Shown piece by piece: positions 1 through 11,160 of a stretch of 64,000 nucleotides of DNA (position 1 is its first letter; every line of letters begins with the position of its first letter). This stretch comes from Cladorhizidae sp. MBARI D1340-BT2 (Eukaryota > Porifera > Demospongiae > Poecilosclerida > Cladorhizidae), in the NCBI GenBank assembly GCA_028752905.1, contig JAQNBH010000003.1, positions 33,716,222 to 33,780,221 on the forward strand. Direction: 5' to 3'. The notes beneath the pieces are model-generated. The model did not search any database and was not told the origin of the DNA. It saw nothing but the letters and a program-made list of their open reading frames with translations. The position numbers and the translations under genes are program-made.

Positions 1-187
1 TTCAGACCTATTCTCTCACTGGTGCCATGAGCTAACTCAGAGGCAACCACATGTCTCCCGTACAGACCTACTCTCTCACTGGTGCCATGAGCTAACTAAG
101 AGGCAACCACATGTCTCCTGTACAGACCTACTCTCTCACTGGTGCCATGAGCTAACTCAGAGGAAACCACATGTCTCCTGTACAGAC
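1..187. repeat. Partial block: tail of a G-to-A segment
   Basis: The window opens inside a monomer reading TTCAGACCTATTCTCTCAC, which is diagnostic of the second monomer after landmark G. It continues through the CTAACTAAGAGG monomer to landmark A. The array therefore extends to the left of the window. Confidence 0.85.
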
Positions 188-202
188 CTACATGTACTCA
201 CT
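188..202. repeat. Landmark A: 62-bp variant monomer
   Basis: CTACATGTACTCACT replaces CTACTCTCTCACT, a net gain of 2 bp. The site is followed by GAACTAACTC and, 42 bp from its start, by CACGTG. I count 34 copies, starting at 188, 1640, 3211, 4360, 6656, 7805, 9436, 12388, 13831, 15579, 16425, 18596, 21548, 24011, 25390, 27138, 30278, 33418, 34567, 35838, 37348, 37590, 39100, 40249, 41520, 43284, 44433, 45704, 47704, 48853, 50124, 52123, 53272 and 54843. Some copies read CTATATG (30278, 33418, 37348, 39100, 43284, 47704, also 15579) or CTAAATG (3211). None occurs after 54,843. I use A to delimit blocks. Confidence 0.93.
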
Positions 203-512
203 GGTGCCATGAACTAACTCAGAGGCAACCACGTGTCTCCCAGACAGACCTACACTGTCACTGGTGCCATGAGCTAACTCAGAGGCAACCACATGTCTCC
301 CGTACAGACCTACTCTCTCACTGATGCCATGAGCTAACTCAGAGGCAACCACATTTCTCCCGTACAGACCTACTCTCTCACTGGTGCCATGAGCTAACTC
401 AGAGGCAACCACATGTCTCCCGCACTGACCTAATCTCCCACTGGTACCATGAGCTAACTCAGAGGCAACCACATGTCTCCCATACAGACCTACTCTCCCA
501 CTGATGCCATGA

Positions 513-524
513 GCTATGTAACTC
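513..524. repeat. Landmark B: 64-bp variant monomer
   Basis: GCTATGTAACTC has four extra bases (TGTA) inside GCTAACTC, followed by CAGAGACAACC and then CCCGTTCAGACC. It usually lies 325 bp after landmark A, at 513, 1965, 52446 and equivalent places. Blocks with a 120-bp expansion have it later. A second B within a block occurs near 5350, 42216, 46409 and 50819. It persists in the right-hand part at 58846, 60358 and, with one base changed, 62407. Confidence 0.9.
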
Positions 525-613
525 AGAGACAACCACATGTCTCCCGTTCAGACCTACTCTCTCACTGGTGCCATGAGCTAACTCAGAGGCAACCACATGT
601 CTCCCGTACAGAC

Positions 614-631
614 CTACTGTACTCTCTCACT
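614..631. repeat. Landmark C: 65-bp variant monomer
   Basis: CTACTGTACTCTCTCACT has five extra bases compared with CTACTCTCTCACT. It usually lies 426 bp after A and exactly 125 bp before D (checked at 2066/2191, 55329/55454, 56654/56779, 60519/60644 and 62568/62693). It is lost in the fused blocks starting at 12388, 15579, 21548, 24011, 35838 and 37590. Confidence 0.9.
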
Positions 632-1388
632 GGTGCCAAGAGCTAACTCAGAGGCAAACACATGTCTCCCGTACAGACCTACTTCTCACTGGTGCCATGA
701 GCTAACTCAGAGGCAACCACATGTCTCCCATACAGACCTACTCTCTCACTGGTCACATGAGCTAACTCAGAGGCAACCACATGTCTCCCGTACAGACCTA
801 CTCTCTCACTGATGCCATGCGCTAATTCAGAGGGAACCTCATGTCTCCCGTAGAGACCTACTCTCTCACTGGTACCATGAGCTAACTCAGAGGCAACCAC
901 ATGTCTCCCATACAGACCTACTCTCTCACTGGTCACATGAGCTAACTCAGAGGCAACCACATGTCTCCCGTAGAGACCTACTCTCTCACTGATGCCATGC
1001 GCTAACTCAGAGGGAACCTCATGTCTCCCGTAGAGACCTACTCTCTCACTGGTACCATGAGCTAACTCAGAAGCAACCACATGTCTCCCGTACAGACCTA
1101 CTCTCTCACTGGTGCCATGAGCTAACTCAGAGGCAACCTCATGTCTCCCGTACTGACCTACTCTCTCACTAGTGCCATGAGCTAACTCAGAGGCAACCAC
1201 ATGTCTCCCATACAGACATACTCTCTCACTGGTGCCATGAGCTAACTCAGAGGCAACCATATGTCTCCGGTACAGACCTACTCTCTCACTGGTGCCATGA
1301 GCTAACTCAGAGGCAACCACATTTCTCCCGCACAGACCTACTCTCCCACTGGTGCCATGAGCTAACTTGGAGGCAACCACATGTCTCC

Positions 1389-1400
1389 CATACACAGACC
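1389..1400. repeat. Landmark G: 62-bp variant monomer
   Basis: CATACACAGACC has an extra CA compared with CATACAGACC, as expected for dinucleotide slippage. It is followed by a monomer with CAGAGACAACC, then GTTCAGACCTATTC, then CTAACTAAGAGG, and then landmark A. The distance to A is constant in 14 of the 15 copies I checked; the copy near 26,950 is one monomer (60 bp) shorter. G is absent after about 53.0 kb. Confidence 0.88.
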
Positions 1401-2190
1401 TACTCTCCCACTGGTGCCATGAGCTAACTCAGAGACAACCACATGTCTCCCATTCAGACCTATTCTCTCACTGGTGCCATGAGCTATCTCAGAGGCAACC
1501 ACATGTCTCCCGTACAGACCTACTCTCTCACTGGTGCCATGAGCTAACTAAGAGGCAACCACATGTCTCCTGTACAGACCTACTCTCTCACTGGTGCCAT
1601 GAGCTAACTCAGAGGCAACCACATGTCTCCTGTACAGACCTACATGTACTCACTGGTGCCATGAACTAACTCAGAGGCAACCACGTGTCTCCCAGACAGA
1701 CCTACACTGTCACTGGTGCCATGAGCTAACTCAGAGGCAACCACATGTCTCCCGTACAGACCTACTCTCTCACTGATGCCATGAGCTAACTCAGAGGCAA
1801 CCACATTTCTCCCGTACAGACCTACTCTCTCACTGGTGCCATGAGCTAACTCAGAGGCAACCACATGTCTCCCGCACAGACCTAATCTCCCACTGGTACC
1901 ATGAGCTAACTCAGAGGCAACCACATGTCTCCCATACAGACCTACTCTCCCACTGATGCCATGAGCTATGTAACTCAGAGACAACCACATGTCTCCCGTT
2001 CAGACCTACTCTCTCACTGGTGCCATGAGCTAACTCAGAGGCAACCACATGTCTCCCGTACAGACCTACTGTACTCTCTCACTGGTGCCATGAGCTAACT
2101 CAGAGGCAACCACATGTCTCCTGTACAGACCTACTCTCTCACTGGTGCCATGAGCTAACTCAGAGGCAACTACATGTCTCCTGTACAGAC

Positions 2191-2199
2191 CTACTCACT
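2191..2199. repeat. Landmark D: 56-bp variant monomer
   Basis: CTACTCACT lacks four bases of the CT tract, as expected for loss of two CT dinucleotides. It is followed by GAACTAACTC and usually by CACGTG 36 bp from its start. Starts at 2191, 3762, 4911, 5576, 7207, 8356, 9987, 14382, 16976, 19147, 21730, 24193, 26001, 27689, 29198, 30829, 32338, 33969, 35118, 39651, 40800, 43835, 44984, 46624, 48255, 49404, 51044, 52674, 53823, 55454, 56779, 60644 and 62693. The downstream monomers carry TTAGAGG, TCTTCCG, CACGGGTGCC and GAAATAACTC in fixed order. Confidence 0.92.
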
Positions 2200-3009
2200 G
2201 GTGCCATGAACTAACTCAGAGGTAAATACGTGTCTCCCATACAGACCTACTCTCTCACTGGTGCCATGAGCTAACTTAGAGGCAACCACATGTCTTCCGT
2301 ACAGACCTACTCTCTCACGGGTGCCATGAAATAACTCAGAGGCAACCACATGTCTCCCGTACAGACCTACTCTCTCACTGGTGCCATGAGCTAACTCAGA
2401 GGAAACCACATGTCTCCCGTACAGACCTACTCTCTCACTGGTGCCATGAGCTAACTCAGAGGCAACCACATGTCTCCCGTTCAGACCTACTCTCTCACTG
2501 GTGCCATGAGCTAACTCAGAGGCAACCACATGTCTCCCGTACAGACCTACTCTCTCACTGGTGCCATGAGCTAACTCAGAGGCAACCACATGTCTCCCGT
2601 ACAGACCTACTCTCTCACTGGTGCCATGAGCTAACTCAGAGGCAACCAAATGTCTCCGGTACAGACCTACTCTCTCACTGGTGCCATGAGCTAACTCAGA
2701 GGCAACCACATGTCTCCCGTACAGACCTACTCTCTCACTGGTGCCATGAGCTAACTCAGAGGCAACCACATGTCTCCCGTACAGACCTACTCTCTCACTG
2801 GTGCCATGCGCTAACTCAGATGCAAATACATGTCTCCCGTACAGACCTACTCTCTCACTGGTGCCATGAGCTAACTCAGAGGCAACCACATGTCTCCCGT
2901 ACAGAACTGCTCTCTCACTGGTGCCATGAGCTAACTCAGAGGCAACCACATGTCTCCCATACAGACCTACTCTCTCACTGGTGCCATGCGTTAACTCAGA
3001 GGCAACCAC

Positions 3010-3043
3010 ATGTCTCCAGTAAAGACCTATGTACTCTCACACT
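3010..3043. repeat. Landmark E: 64-bp variant monomer
   Basis: ATGTCTCCAGTAAAG is followed by CCTATGTACTCTCACACT, four bases longer than consensus, with CAGACC changed to AAGACC. Starts at 3010, 6455, 9235, 10926, 16224, 17855, 20026, 22489, 28568, 30077, 31708, 33217, 35637, 37147, 38899, 41319, 43083, 45503, 47503, 49923, 51922, 54642, 56033, 57358, 58022 and 59535. Diverged forms lie at 61463 and 63332. When A follows directly, the distance from E to A is 201 bp in all 16 cases. Confidence 0.92.
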
Positions 3044-3210
3044 GGTGCCATGAGCTAACTCAGAGGCAACCACATGTCTCCCGTACATACCTACTCTCTC
3101 ACTGGTGCCATGAGCTAACTCAGAAGCAACCACATGTCTCCTGTACAGACCTACTCTCTCACTGGTGCCATGAGCTAACTCAGAGGCAACCACATGTCTC
3201 CTGTACAGAC

Positions 3211-4359
3211 CTAAATGTACTCACTGGTGCCATGAACTAACTCAGAGGCAACCACGTGTCTCCCAGACAGACCTACACTGTCACTGGTGCCATGAGCTAA
3301 CTCAGAGGCAACCACATGTCTCCCGTACAGACCTACTCTCTCACTGATGCCATGAGCTAACTCAGAGGCAACCACATTTCTCCCGTACAGACCTACTCTC
3401 TCACTGGTGCCATGAGCTAACTCAGAGGCAACCACATGTCTCCCGCACAGACCTAATCTCCCACTGGTACCATGAGCTAACTCAGAGGCAACCACATGTC
3501 TCCCATACAGACCTACTTTCCCACTGATGCCATGAGCTATGTAACTCAGAGACAATCACATGTCTCCCGTTCAGACCTACTCTCTCACTGGTGCCATGAG
3601 CTAACTCAGAGGCAACCACATGTCTCCCGTACCGACCTACTGTACTCTCTCACTGGTGCCATGAGCTAACTCAGTGGCAACCACATGTCTCCTGTACAGA
3701 CCTACTCTCTCACTGGTGCCATGAGCTAACTCAGAGGCAACCACATGTCTCCTGTACAGACCTACTCACTGGTGCCATGAACTAACTCAGAGGCTAACAC
3801 GTGTCTCCCATACAGACCTACTCTCTCACTGGTGCCATGAGCTAACTTAGAGGCAACCACATGTCTTCCGTACAGACCTACTCTCTCACGGGTGCCATGA
3901 AATAACTCAGAGGCAACCACATGTCTCCCGTACAGACCTACTCTCTCACTGGTGCCATGAGCTAACTCAGAGGAAACCACATGTCTCCCGTACAGACCTA
4001 CTCTCTCACTGGTGCCATGAGCTAACTCAGAGGCAACTACATGTCTCCCGTACAGACCTACTCTGTCACTGGTGCCATGAGCTAACTCAGAGGCAACCAC
4101 ATGTCTCCCATACACAGACCTACTCTCCCACTGGTGCCATGAGCTAACTCAGAGACAACCACATGTCTCCCGTTCAGACCTATTCTCTCACTGGTGCCAT
4201 GAGCTAACTCAGAGGCAACCACATGTCTCCCGTACAGACCTACTCTCTCACTGGTGCCATGAGCTAATTAAGAGGCAACCACATGTCTCCTGTACAGACC
4301 TACTCTCTCACTGGTGCCATGAGCTAATTCAGAGGCAACCACATGTCTCCTGTACAGAC
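3211..4359. repeat. Block A-B-C-D-G, 1,149 bp (19 monomers)
   Basis: First of seven blocks of exactly 1,149 bp (3211, 6656, 33418, 39100, 43284, 47704, 52123). Order A, B, C, D 3762, G at about 4109, then the next A. Length is 19 x 60 plus 9, matching the five landmark indels. Confidence 0.9.
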
Positions 4360-6655
4360 CTACATGTACTCACTGGTGCCATGAACTAACTCAGAGGCAA
4401 CCACGTGTCTCCCAGACAGACCTACACTGTCACTGGTGCCATGAGCTAACTCAGAGGCAACCACATCTCTCCCGTACAGACCTACTCTCTCACTGATGCC
4501 ATGAGCTAACTCAGAGGCAACCACATTTCTCCCGCACAGACCTACTCTCTCACTGGTGCCATGAGCTAACTCAGAGGCAACCACATGTCTCCCGCACAGA
4601 CCTAATCTCCCACTGGTACCATGAGCTAACTCAGAGGCAACCACATGTCTCCCATACAGACCTACTCTCCCACTGATGCCATGAGCTATGTAACTCAGAG
4701 ATAACCACATGTCTCCCGTTCAGACCTACTCTCTCACTGGTGCCATGAGCTAACTCAGAGGCAACCACATGTCTCCCGTACAGACCTACTGTACTCTCTC
4801 ACTGGTGCCATGAGCTAACTCAGAGGCAACCACATGTCTCCTGTACAGACCTACTCTCTCACTGGTGCCATGAGCTAACTCAGAGGCAACCACATGTCTC
4901 CTGTACAGACCTACTCACTGGTGCCATGAACTAACTCAAAGGCAAACACGTGTCTCCCATACAGACCTACTCTCTCACTGGTGCCATGAGCTAACTTAGA
5001 GGCAACCACATGTCTTCCGTACAGACCTACTCTCTCACGGGTGCCATGAAATAACTCAGAGGCAACCACATGTCTCCCGTACAGACCTACTCTCTCACTG
5101 GTGCCATGAGCTAACTCAGAGGAAACCACATGTCTCCCGTACAGACCTACTCTCTCACTGGTGCCATGAGCTAACTCAGAGGCAACCACAAGTCTCCCGT
5201 ACAGACCTACTCTCTCACTGGTACCATGAGCTAACTCAGAGGCAACCACATGTCTCCCGCACAGACCTAATCTCCCACTGGTACCATGAGCTAACTCAGA
5301 GGCAACCACATGTCTCCCATACAGACCTACTCTCCCACTGATGCCATGAGCTATGTAACTCAGAGATAACCACATGTCTCCCGTTCAGACCTACTCTCTC
5401 ACTGGTGCCATGAGCTAACTCAGAGGCAACCACATGTCTCCCGTACAGACCTACTGTACTCTCTCACTGGTGCCATGAGCTAACTCAGAGGCAACCACAT
5501 GTCTCCTGTACAGACCTACTCTCTCACTGGTGCCATGAGCTAACTCAGAGGCAACCACATGTCTCCTGTACAGACCTACTCACTGGTGCCATGAACTAAC
5601 TCAAAGGCAAACACGTGTCTCCCATACAGACCTACTCTCTCACTGGTGCCATGAGCTAACTTAGAGGCAACCACATGTCTTCCGTACAGACCTACTCTCT
5701 CACGGGTGCCATGAAATAACTCAGAGGCAACCACATGTCTCCCGTACAGACCTACTCTCTCACTGGTGCCATGAGCTAACTCAGAGGAAACCACATGTCT
5801 CCCGTACAGACCTACTCTCTCACTGGTGCCATGAGCTAACTCAGAGGCAACCACAAGTCTCCCGTACAGACCTACTCTCTCACTGGTACCATGAGCTAAC
5901 TCAGAGGCAACCACATGTCTCCCGTACAGACCTACTCTCTCACTGGTGCCATGAGCTAACTCAGAGGCAACCACATGTCTCCCGTACAGACCTACTCTCT
6001 CACTGGTGCCATGAGCTAACTCAGAGGCTACCGTATGTCTCCGGTACAGACCTACTCTCTCACTGGTGCCATGAGCTAACTCAGAGGCAACCACATGTCT
6101 CCCGTACAGACCTACTCTCTCACTGATGCCATGAGCTAACTCAGAGGCAACCACATGTCTCCCGTACAGACCTACTCTCTCACTGGTGCCATGAGCTAAC
6201 TCAGAGGCAACCACATGTCTCCCGTACAGACCTACTCTCTCACTGGTGCCATGCGCTAACTCAGATGCAAACACATGTCTCCCATACAGACCTACTCTCT
6301 CACTGGTGCCATGAGCTAACTCAGAGGCAACCACATGTCTCCCGTACAGAACTGCTCTCTCACTGGTACCATGAGCTAACTCAGAGGCAACCATATGTCT
6401 CCCGTACAGACCTACTCTCTCACTGGTGCCATGCGTTAACTCAGAGGCAACCACATGTCTCCAGTAAAGACCTATGTACTCTCACACTGGTGCCATGAGC
6501 TAACTCAGAGGCAACCACATGTCTCCCGTACATACCTACTCTCTCACTGGTGCCATGAGCTAACTCAGAAGCAACCACATGTCTCCTGTACAGACCTACT
6601 CTCTCACTGGTGCCATGAGCTAACTCAGAGGCAACCACATGTCTCCTGTACAGAC
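4360..6655. repeat. Block A-B-C-D-B-C-D-E with internal 665-bp duplication, 2,296 bp
   Basis: D occurs at 4911 and again at 5576, with B and C repeated between them. The repeated piece is 665 bp, which is 11 x 60 plus 5 (B +4, C +5, D -4). Both D-downstream runs share the same private changes (CTCAAAGGCAAACACGTG, and ACAAGTCTCC near 5190 and 5855). Removing one copy gives 1,631 bp, the length of the block at 7805. Confidence 0.88.
6248..6277. repeat. Marker monomer upstream of E (ATGCGCTAACTCAGATGC)
   Basis: A 60-bp monomer with GCCATGCGCTAAC and CAGATGCAAACAC substitutions sits 190 bp (three monomers) before E. It is followed by a monomer with CAGAACTGC and one with ATGCGTTAAC. This string of four diagnostic monomers ending in E travels as a unit through the array, for example ending at E 3010, 6455, 9235, 10926, 28568, 41319 and 54642. 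It shows that monomer identity is tied to position in the higher-order unit. Confidence 0.85.
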
Positions 6656-7804
6656 CTACATGTACTCACTGGTGCCATGAACTAACTCAGAGGCAACCAC
6701 GTGTCTCCCAGACAGACCTACACTGTCACTGTTGCCATGAGCTAACTCAGAGGCAACCACGTGTCTCCCGTACAGACCTACTCTCTCACTGATGCCATGA
6801 GCTAACTCAGAGGCAACCACATTTCTCCCGTACAGACCTACTCTCTCACTGGTGCCATGAGCTAACTCAGAGGCAACCACATGTCTCCCGCACAGACCTA
6901 ATCTCCCACTGGTACCATGAGCTAACTCAGAGGCAACCACATGTCTCCCATACAGACCTACTCTCCCACTGATGCCATGAGCTATGTAACTCAGAGACAA
7001 CCACATGTCTCCCGTTCAGACCTACTCTCTCACTGGTGCCATGAGCTAACTCAGAGGCAACCACATGTCACCCGTACAGACCTACTGTACTCTCTCACTG
7101 GTGCCATGAGCTAACTCAGAGGCAACCACATGTCTCCTGTACAGACCTACTCTCTCACTGGTGCCATGAGCTAACTCAGAGGCAACCACATGTCTCCTGT
7201 ACAGACCTACTCACTGGTGCCATGAACTAACTCAGAGGCTAACACGTGTCTCCCATACAGACCTACTCTCTCACTGGTGCCATGAGCTAACTTAGAGGCA
7301 ACCACATGTCTTCCGTACAGACCTACTCTCTCACGGGTGCCATGAAATAACTCAGAGGCAACCACATGTCTCCCGTACAGACCTACTCTCTCACTGGTGC
7401 CATGAGCTAACTCAGAGGAAACCACATGTCTCCCGTACAGACCTACTCTCTCACTGGTGCCATGAGCTAACTCAGAGGCAACTACATGTCTCCCGTACAG
7501 ACCTACTCTGTCACTGGTGCCATGAGCTAACTCAGAGGCAACCACATGACTCCCATACACAGACCTACTCTCCCACTGGTGCCATGAGCTAACTCAGAGA
7601 CAACCACATGTCTCCCGTTCAGACCTATTCTCTCACTGGTGCCATGAGCTAACTCAGAGGCAACCACATGTCTCCCGTACAGACCTACTCTCTCACTGGT
7701 GCCATGAGCTAATTAAGAGGCAACCACATGTCTCCTGTACAGACCTACTCTCTCACTGGTGCCATGAGCTAATTCAGAGGCAACCACATGTCTCCTGTAC
7801 AGAC
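6656..7804. repeat. Block A-B-C-D-G, 1,149 bp
   Basis: Same order and length as the block at 3211, which it follows by 3,445 bp. It carries a private CACGTG in the third monomer (near 6760), where most copies have CACATG, and CACTGTTGCC near 6728. Both changes are shared with the block at 9436. Confidence 0.89.
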
Positions 7805-9435
7805 CTACATGTACTCACTGGTGCCATGAACTAACTCAGAGGCAACCACGTGTCTCCCAGACAGACCTACACTGTCACTGGTGCCATGAGCTAACTCAGA
7901 GGCAACCACATCTCTCCCGTACAGACCTACTCTCTCACTGATGCCATGAGCTAACTCAGAGGCAACCACATTTCTCCCGCACAGACCTACTCTCTCACTG
8001 GTGCCATGAGCTAACTCAGAGGCAACCACATGTCTCCCGCACAGACCTAATCTCCCACTGGTACCATGAGCTAACTCAGAGGCAACCACATGTCTCCCAT
8101 ACAGACCTACTCTCCCACTGATGCCATGAGCTATGTAACTCAGAGATAACCACATGTCTCCCGTTCAGACCTACTCTCTCACTGGTGCCATGAGCTAACT
8201 CAGAGGCAACCACATGTCTCCCGTACAGACCTACTGTACTCTCTCACTGGTGCCATGAGCTAACTCAGAGGCAACCACATGTCTCCTGTACAGACCTACT
8301 CTCTCACTGGTGCCATGAGCTAACTCAGAGGCAACCACATGTCTCCTGTACAGACCTACTCACTGGTGCCATGAACTAACTCAAAGGCAAACACGTGTCT
8401 CCCATACAGACCTACTCTCTCACTGGTGCCATGAGCTAACTTAGAGGCAACCACATGTCTTCCGTACAGACCTACTCTCTCACGGGTGCCATGAAATAAC
8501 TCAGAGGCAACCACATGTCTCCCGTACAGACCTACTCTCTCACTGGTGCCATGAGCTAACTCAGAGGAAACCACATGTCTCCCGTACAGACCTACTCTCT
8601 CACTGGTGCCATGAGCTAACTCAGAGGCAACCACAAGTCTCCCGTACAGACCTACTCTCTCACTGGTACCATGAGCTAACTCAGAGGCAACCACATGTCT
8701 CCCGTACAGACCTACTCTCTCACTGGTGCCATGAGCTAACTCAGAGGCAACCACATGTCTCCCGTACAGACCTACTCTCTCACTGGTGCCATGAGCTAAC
8801 TCAGAGGCTACCGTATGTCTCCGGTACAGACCTACTCTCTCACTGGTGCCATGAGCTAACTCAGAGGCAACCACATGTCTCCCGTACAGACCTACTCTCT
8901 CACTGATGCCATGAGCTAACTCAGAGGCAACCACATGTCTCCCGTACAGACCTACTCTCTCACTGGTGCCATGAGCTAACTCAGAGGCAACCACATGTCT
9001 CCCGTACAGACCTACTCTCTCACTGGTGCCATGCGCTAACTCAGATGCAAACACATGTCTCCCATACAGACCTACTCTCTCACTGGTGCCATGAGCTAAC
9101 TCAGAGGCAACCACATGTCTCCCGTACAGAACTGCTCTCTCACTGGTACCATGAGCTAACTCAGAGGCAACCATATGTCTCCCGTACAGACCTACTCTCT
9201 CACTGGTGCCATGCGTTAACTCAGAGGCAACCACATGTCTCCAGTAAAGACCTATGTACTCTCACACTGGTGCCATGAGCTAACTCAGAGGCAACCACAT
9301 GTCTCCCGTACATACCTACTCTCTCACTGGTGCCATGAGCTAACTCAGAAGCAACCACATGTCTCCTGTACAGACCTACTCTCTCACTGGTGCCATGAGC
9401 TAACTCAGAGGCAACCACATGTCTCCTGTACAGAC
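7805..9435. repeat. Block A-B-C-D-E, 1,631 bp (27 monomers)
   Basis: A 7805, D 8356, E 9235. D to E is 879 bp, the commonest value. From D onward it matches the copy starting at 5576 with an offset of 2,780 bp, including the variant GCTACCGTATGTC near 8808. Confidence 0.89.
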
Positions 9436-10980
9436 CTACATGTACTCACTGGTGCCATGAACTAACTCAGAGGCAACCACGTGTCTCCCAGACAGACCTA
9501 CACTGTCACTGTTGCCATGAGCTAACTCAGAGGCAACCACGTGTCTCCCGTACAGACCTACTCTCTCACTGATGCCATGAGCTAACTCAGAGGCAACCAC
9601 ATTTCTCCCGTACAGACCTACTCTCTCACTGGTGCCATGAGCTAACTCAGAGGCAACCACATGTCTCCCGCACAGACCTAATCTCCCACTGGTACCATGA
9701 GCTAACTCAGAGGCAACCACATGTCTCCCATACAGACCTACTCTCCCACTGATGCCATGAGCTATGTAACTCAGAGACAACCACATGTCTCCCGTTCAGA
9801 CCTACTCTCTCACTGGTGCCATGAGCTAACTCAGAGGCAACCACATGTCACCCGTACAGACCTACTGTACTCTCTCACTGGTGCCATGAGCTAACTCAGA
9901 GGCAACCACATGTCTCCTGTACAGACCTACTCTCTCACTGGTGCCATGAGCTAACTCAGAGGCAACCACATGTCTCCTGTACAGACCTACTCACTGATGC
10001 CATGAACTAACTCAGAGGCAAATACGTGTCTCCCATACAGACCTACTCTCTCACTGGTGCCATGAACTAACTTAGAGGCAACCACATATCTTCCGTACAG
10101 ACCTACTCTCTCACGGGTGCCATGAAATAACTCAGAGGCAACCACATGTCTCCCGTACAGACCTACTCTCTCACTGGTGCCATGAGCTAACTCAGAGGAA
10201 ACCACATGTCTCCCGTACAGACCTACTCTCTCACTGGTGCCATGAGCTAACTCAGAGGAAACCACATGTCTCCCGTACAGACCTACTCTCTCACTGGTGC
10301 CATGAGCTAACTCAGAGGCAACCACATGTCTCCCATACAGACCTACTCTCTCACTGGTGCCATGAGCTAACTCAGAGGCAACCACATGTCTCCCGTACAG
10401 ACCTACTCTCTCACTGGTGCCATGAGCTAACTCAGAGGCAACCACATGTCTCCCGTACAGACCTACTCTCTCACTGGTGCTATGAGCTAACTCAGAGGCA
10501 ACCACATGTCTCTGGTACAGACCTACTCTCTCACTGGTGCCATGAGCTAACTCAAAGGCAACCACATGTCTCCCGTACAGACCTACTCTCTCACTGGTGC
10601 CATGAGCTAACTCAGAGGCAACCACATGTCTCCCGTACAGACCTACTCTCTCACTGGTGCCATGAGCTAACTCAGAGGCAACCACATGTCTCCCGTACAG
10701 ACCTACTCTCTCACTGGTGCCATGCGCTAACTCAGATGCAAACACATGTCTCCCGTACAGACCTACTCTCTCACTGGTGCCATGAGCTAACTCAGAGGCA
10801 ACCACATGTCTCCCGTACAGAACTGCTCTCTCACTGGTGCCATGAGCTAACTCAGAGGCAACCACATGTCTCCCGTACAGACCTACTCTCTCACTGGTGC
10901 CATGCGTTAACTCAGAGGCAACCACATGTCTCCAGTAAAGACCTATGTACTCTCACACTGGTGCCATGAGCTAACTCAGA

Positions 10981-11160
10981 GGCAACCACATGTCTCCCGT
11001 ACAGACCTACTCTCTCACTGGTGCCATGAGCTAACTCAGAGGCAACCACATGTCTCCCGTACAGACCTACTCTCTCACTGGTGCCATGAGCTAACTCAGA
11101 GGCAACCACATGTCTCCCGTACAGACCTACTCTCTCACTGGTGCCATGAGCTAACTCAGA
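10981..11160. repeat. Reference stretch: three identical consensus monomers
   Basis: Three consecutive 60-bp copies here are identical to each other and to the commonest base at each position, so they serve as the consensus. Composition per monomer is about C21, G11, T13, A15. Internal structure: an interrupted dyad TGAG-CTAA-CTCA, the palindrome ACATGT, the palindrome GTAC beside the only CpG, and a CT-rich tract. No stop occurs in one frame of each strand, which explains the long periodic open frames. Confidence 0.93.

Larger units (their letters stand above)
188..1639. repeat. Block A-B-C-F-G, 1,452 bp (24 monomers)
   Basis: Length equals 24 x 60 plus 12, the sum of the A, B, C, F and G indels. 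D and E are missing: C at 614 is followed by the GTGCCAAGAGC monomer that normally precedes F. The F-to-G run is 716 bp instead of 536 because three monomers (180 bp, with GTCACATG, GTAGAGACC and AACCTCATG features) are duplicated at about 740-920 and 920-1100. Confidence 0.87.
1640..3210. repeat. Block A-B-C-D-E, 1,571 bp (26 monomers)
   Basis: A at 1640, B 1965, C 2066, D 2191, E 3010. D to E is 819 bp. The same length and order recurs in the block at 53272-54842. A later D copy normally has CACGTG, but here that site reads TACGTG. Confidence 0.88.

Noticed and set aside
188..240. Landmark A as a promoter or transposon boundary
   Set aside because: The flanks are ordinary monomers, there is no target-site duplication or terminal inverted repeat, and the change is a 2-bp net length difference.
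10981..11040. Zinc-finger-like pattern in the + frame translation (HWCHELTQRQPH)
   Set aside because: The spacing does not fit a C2H2 finger and the frame is a by-product of the repeat.
10981..11040. p53-type half-site around CACATGTCTC
   Set aside because: Only the CATG core and the 3' pyrimidines fit; the three 5' purines are absent (CCA), so the match is weak and expected by chance.
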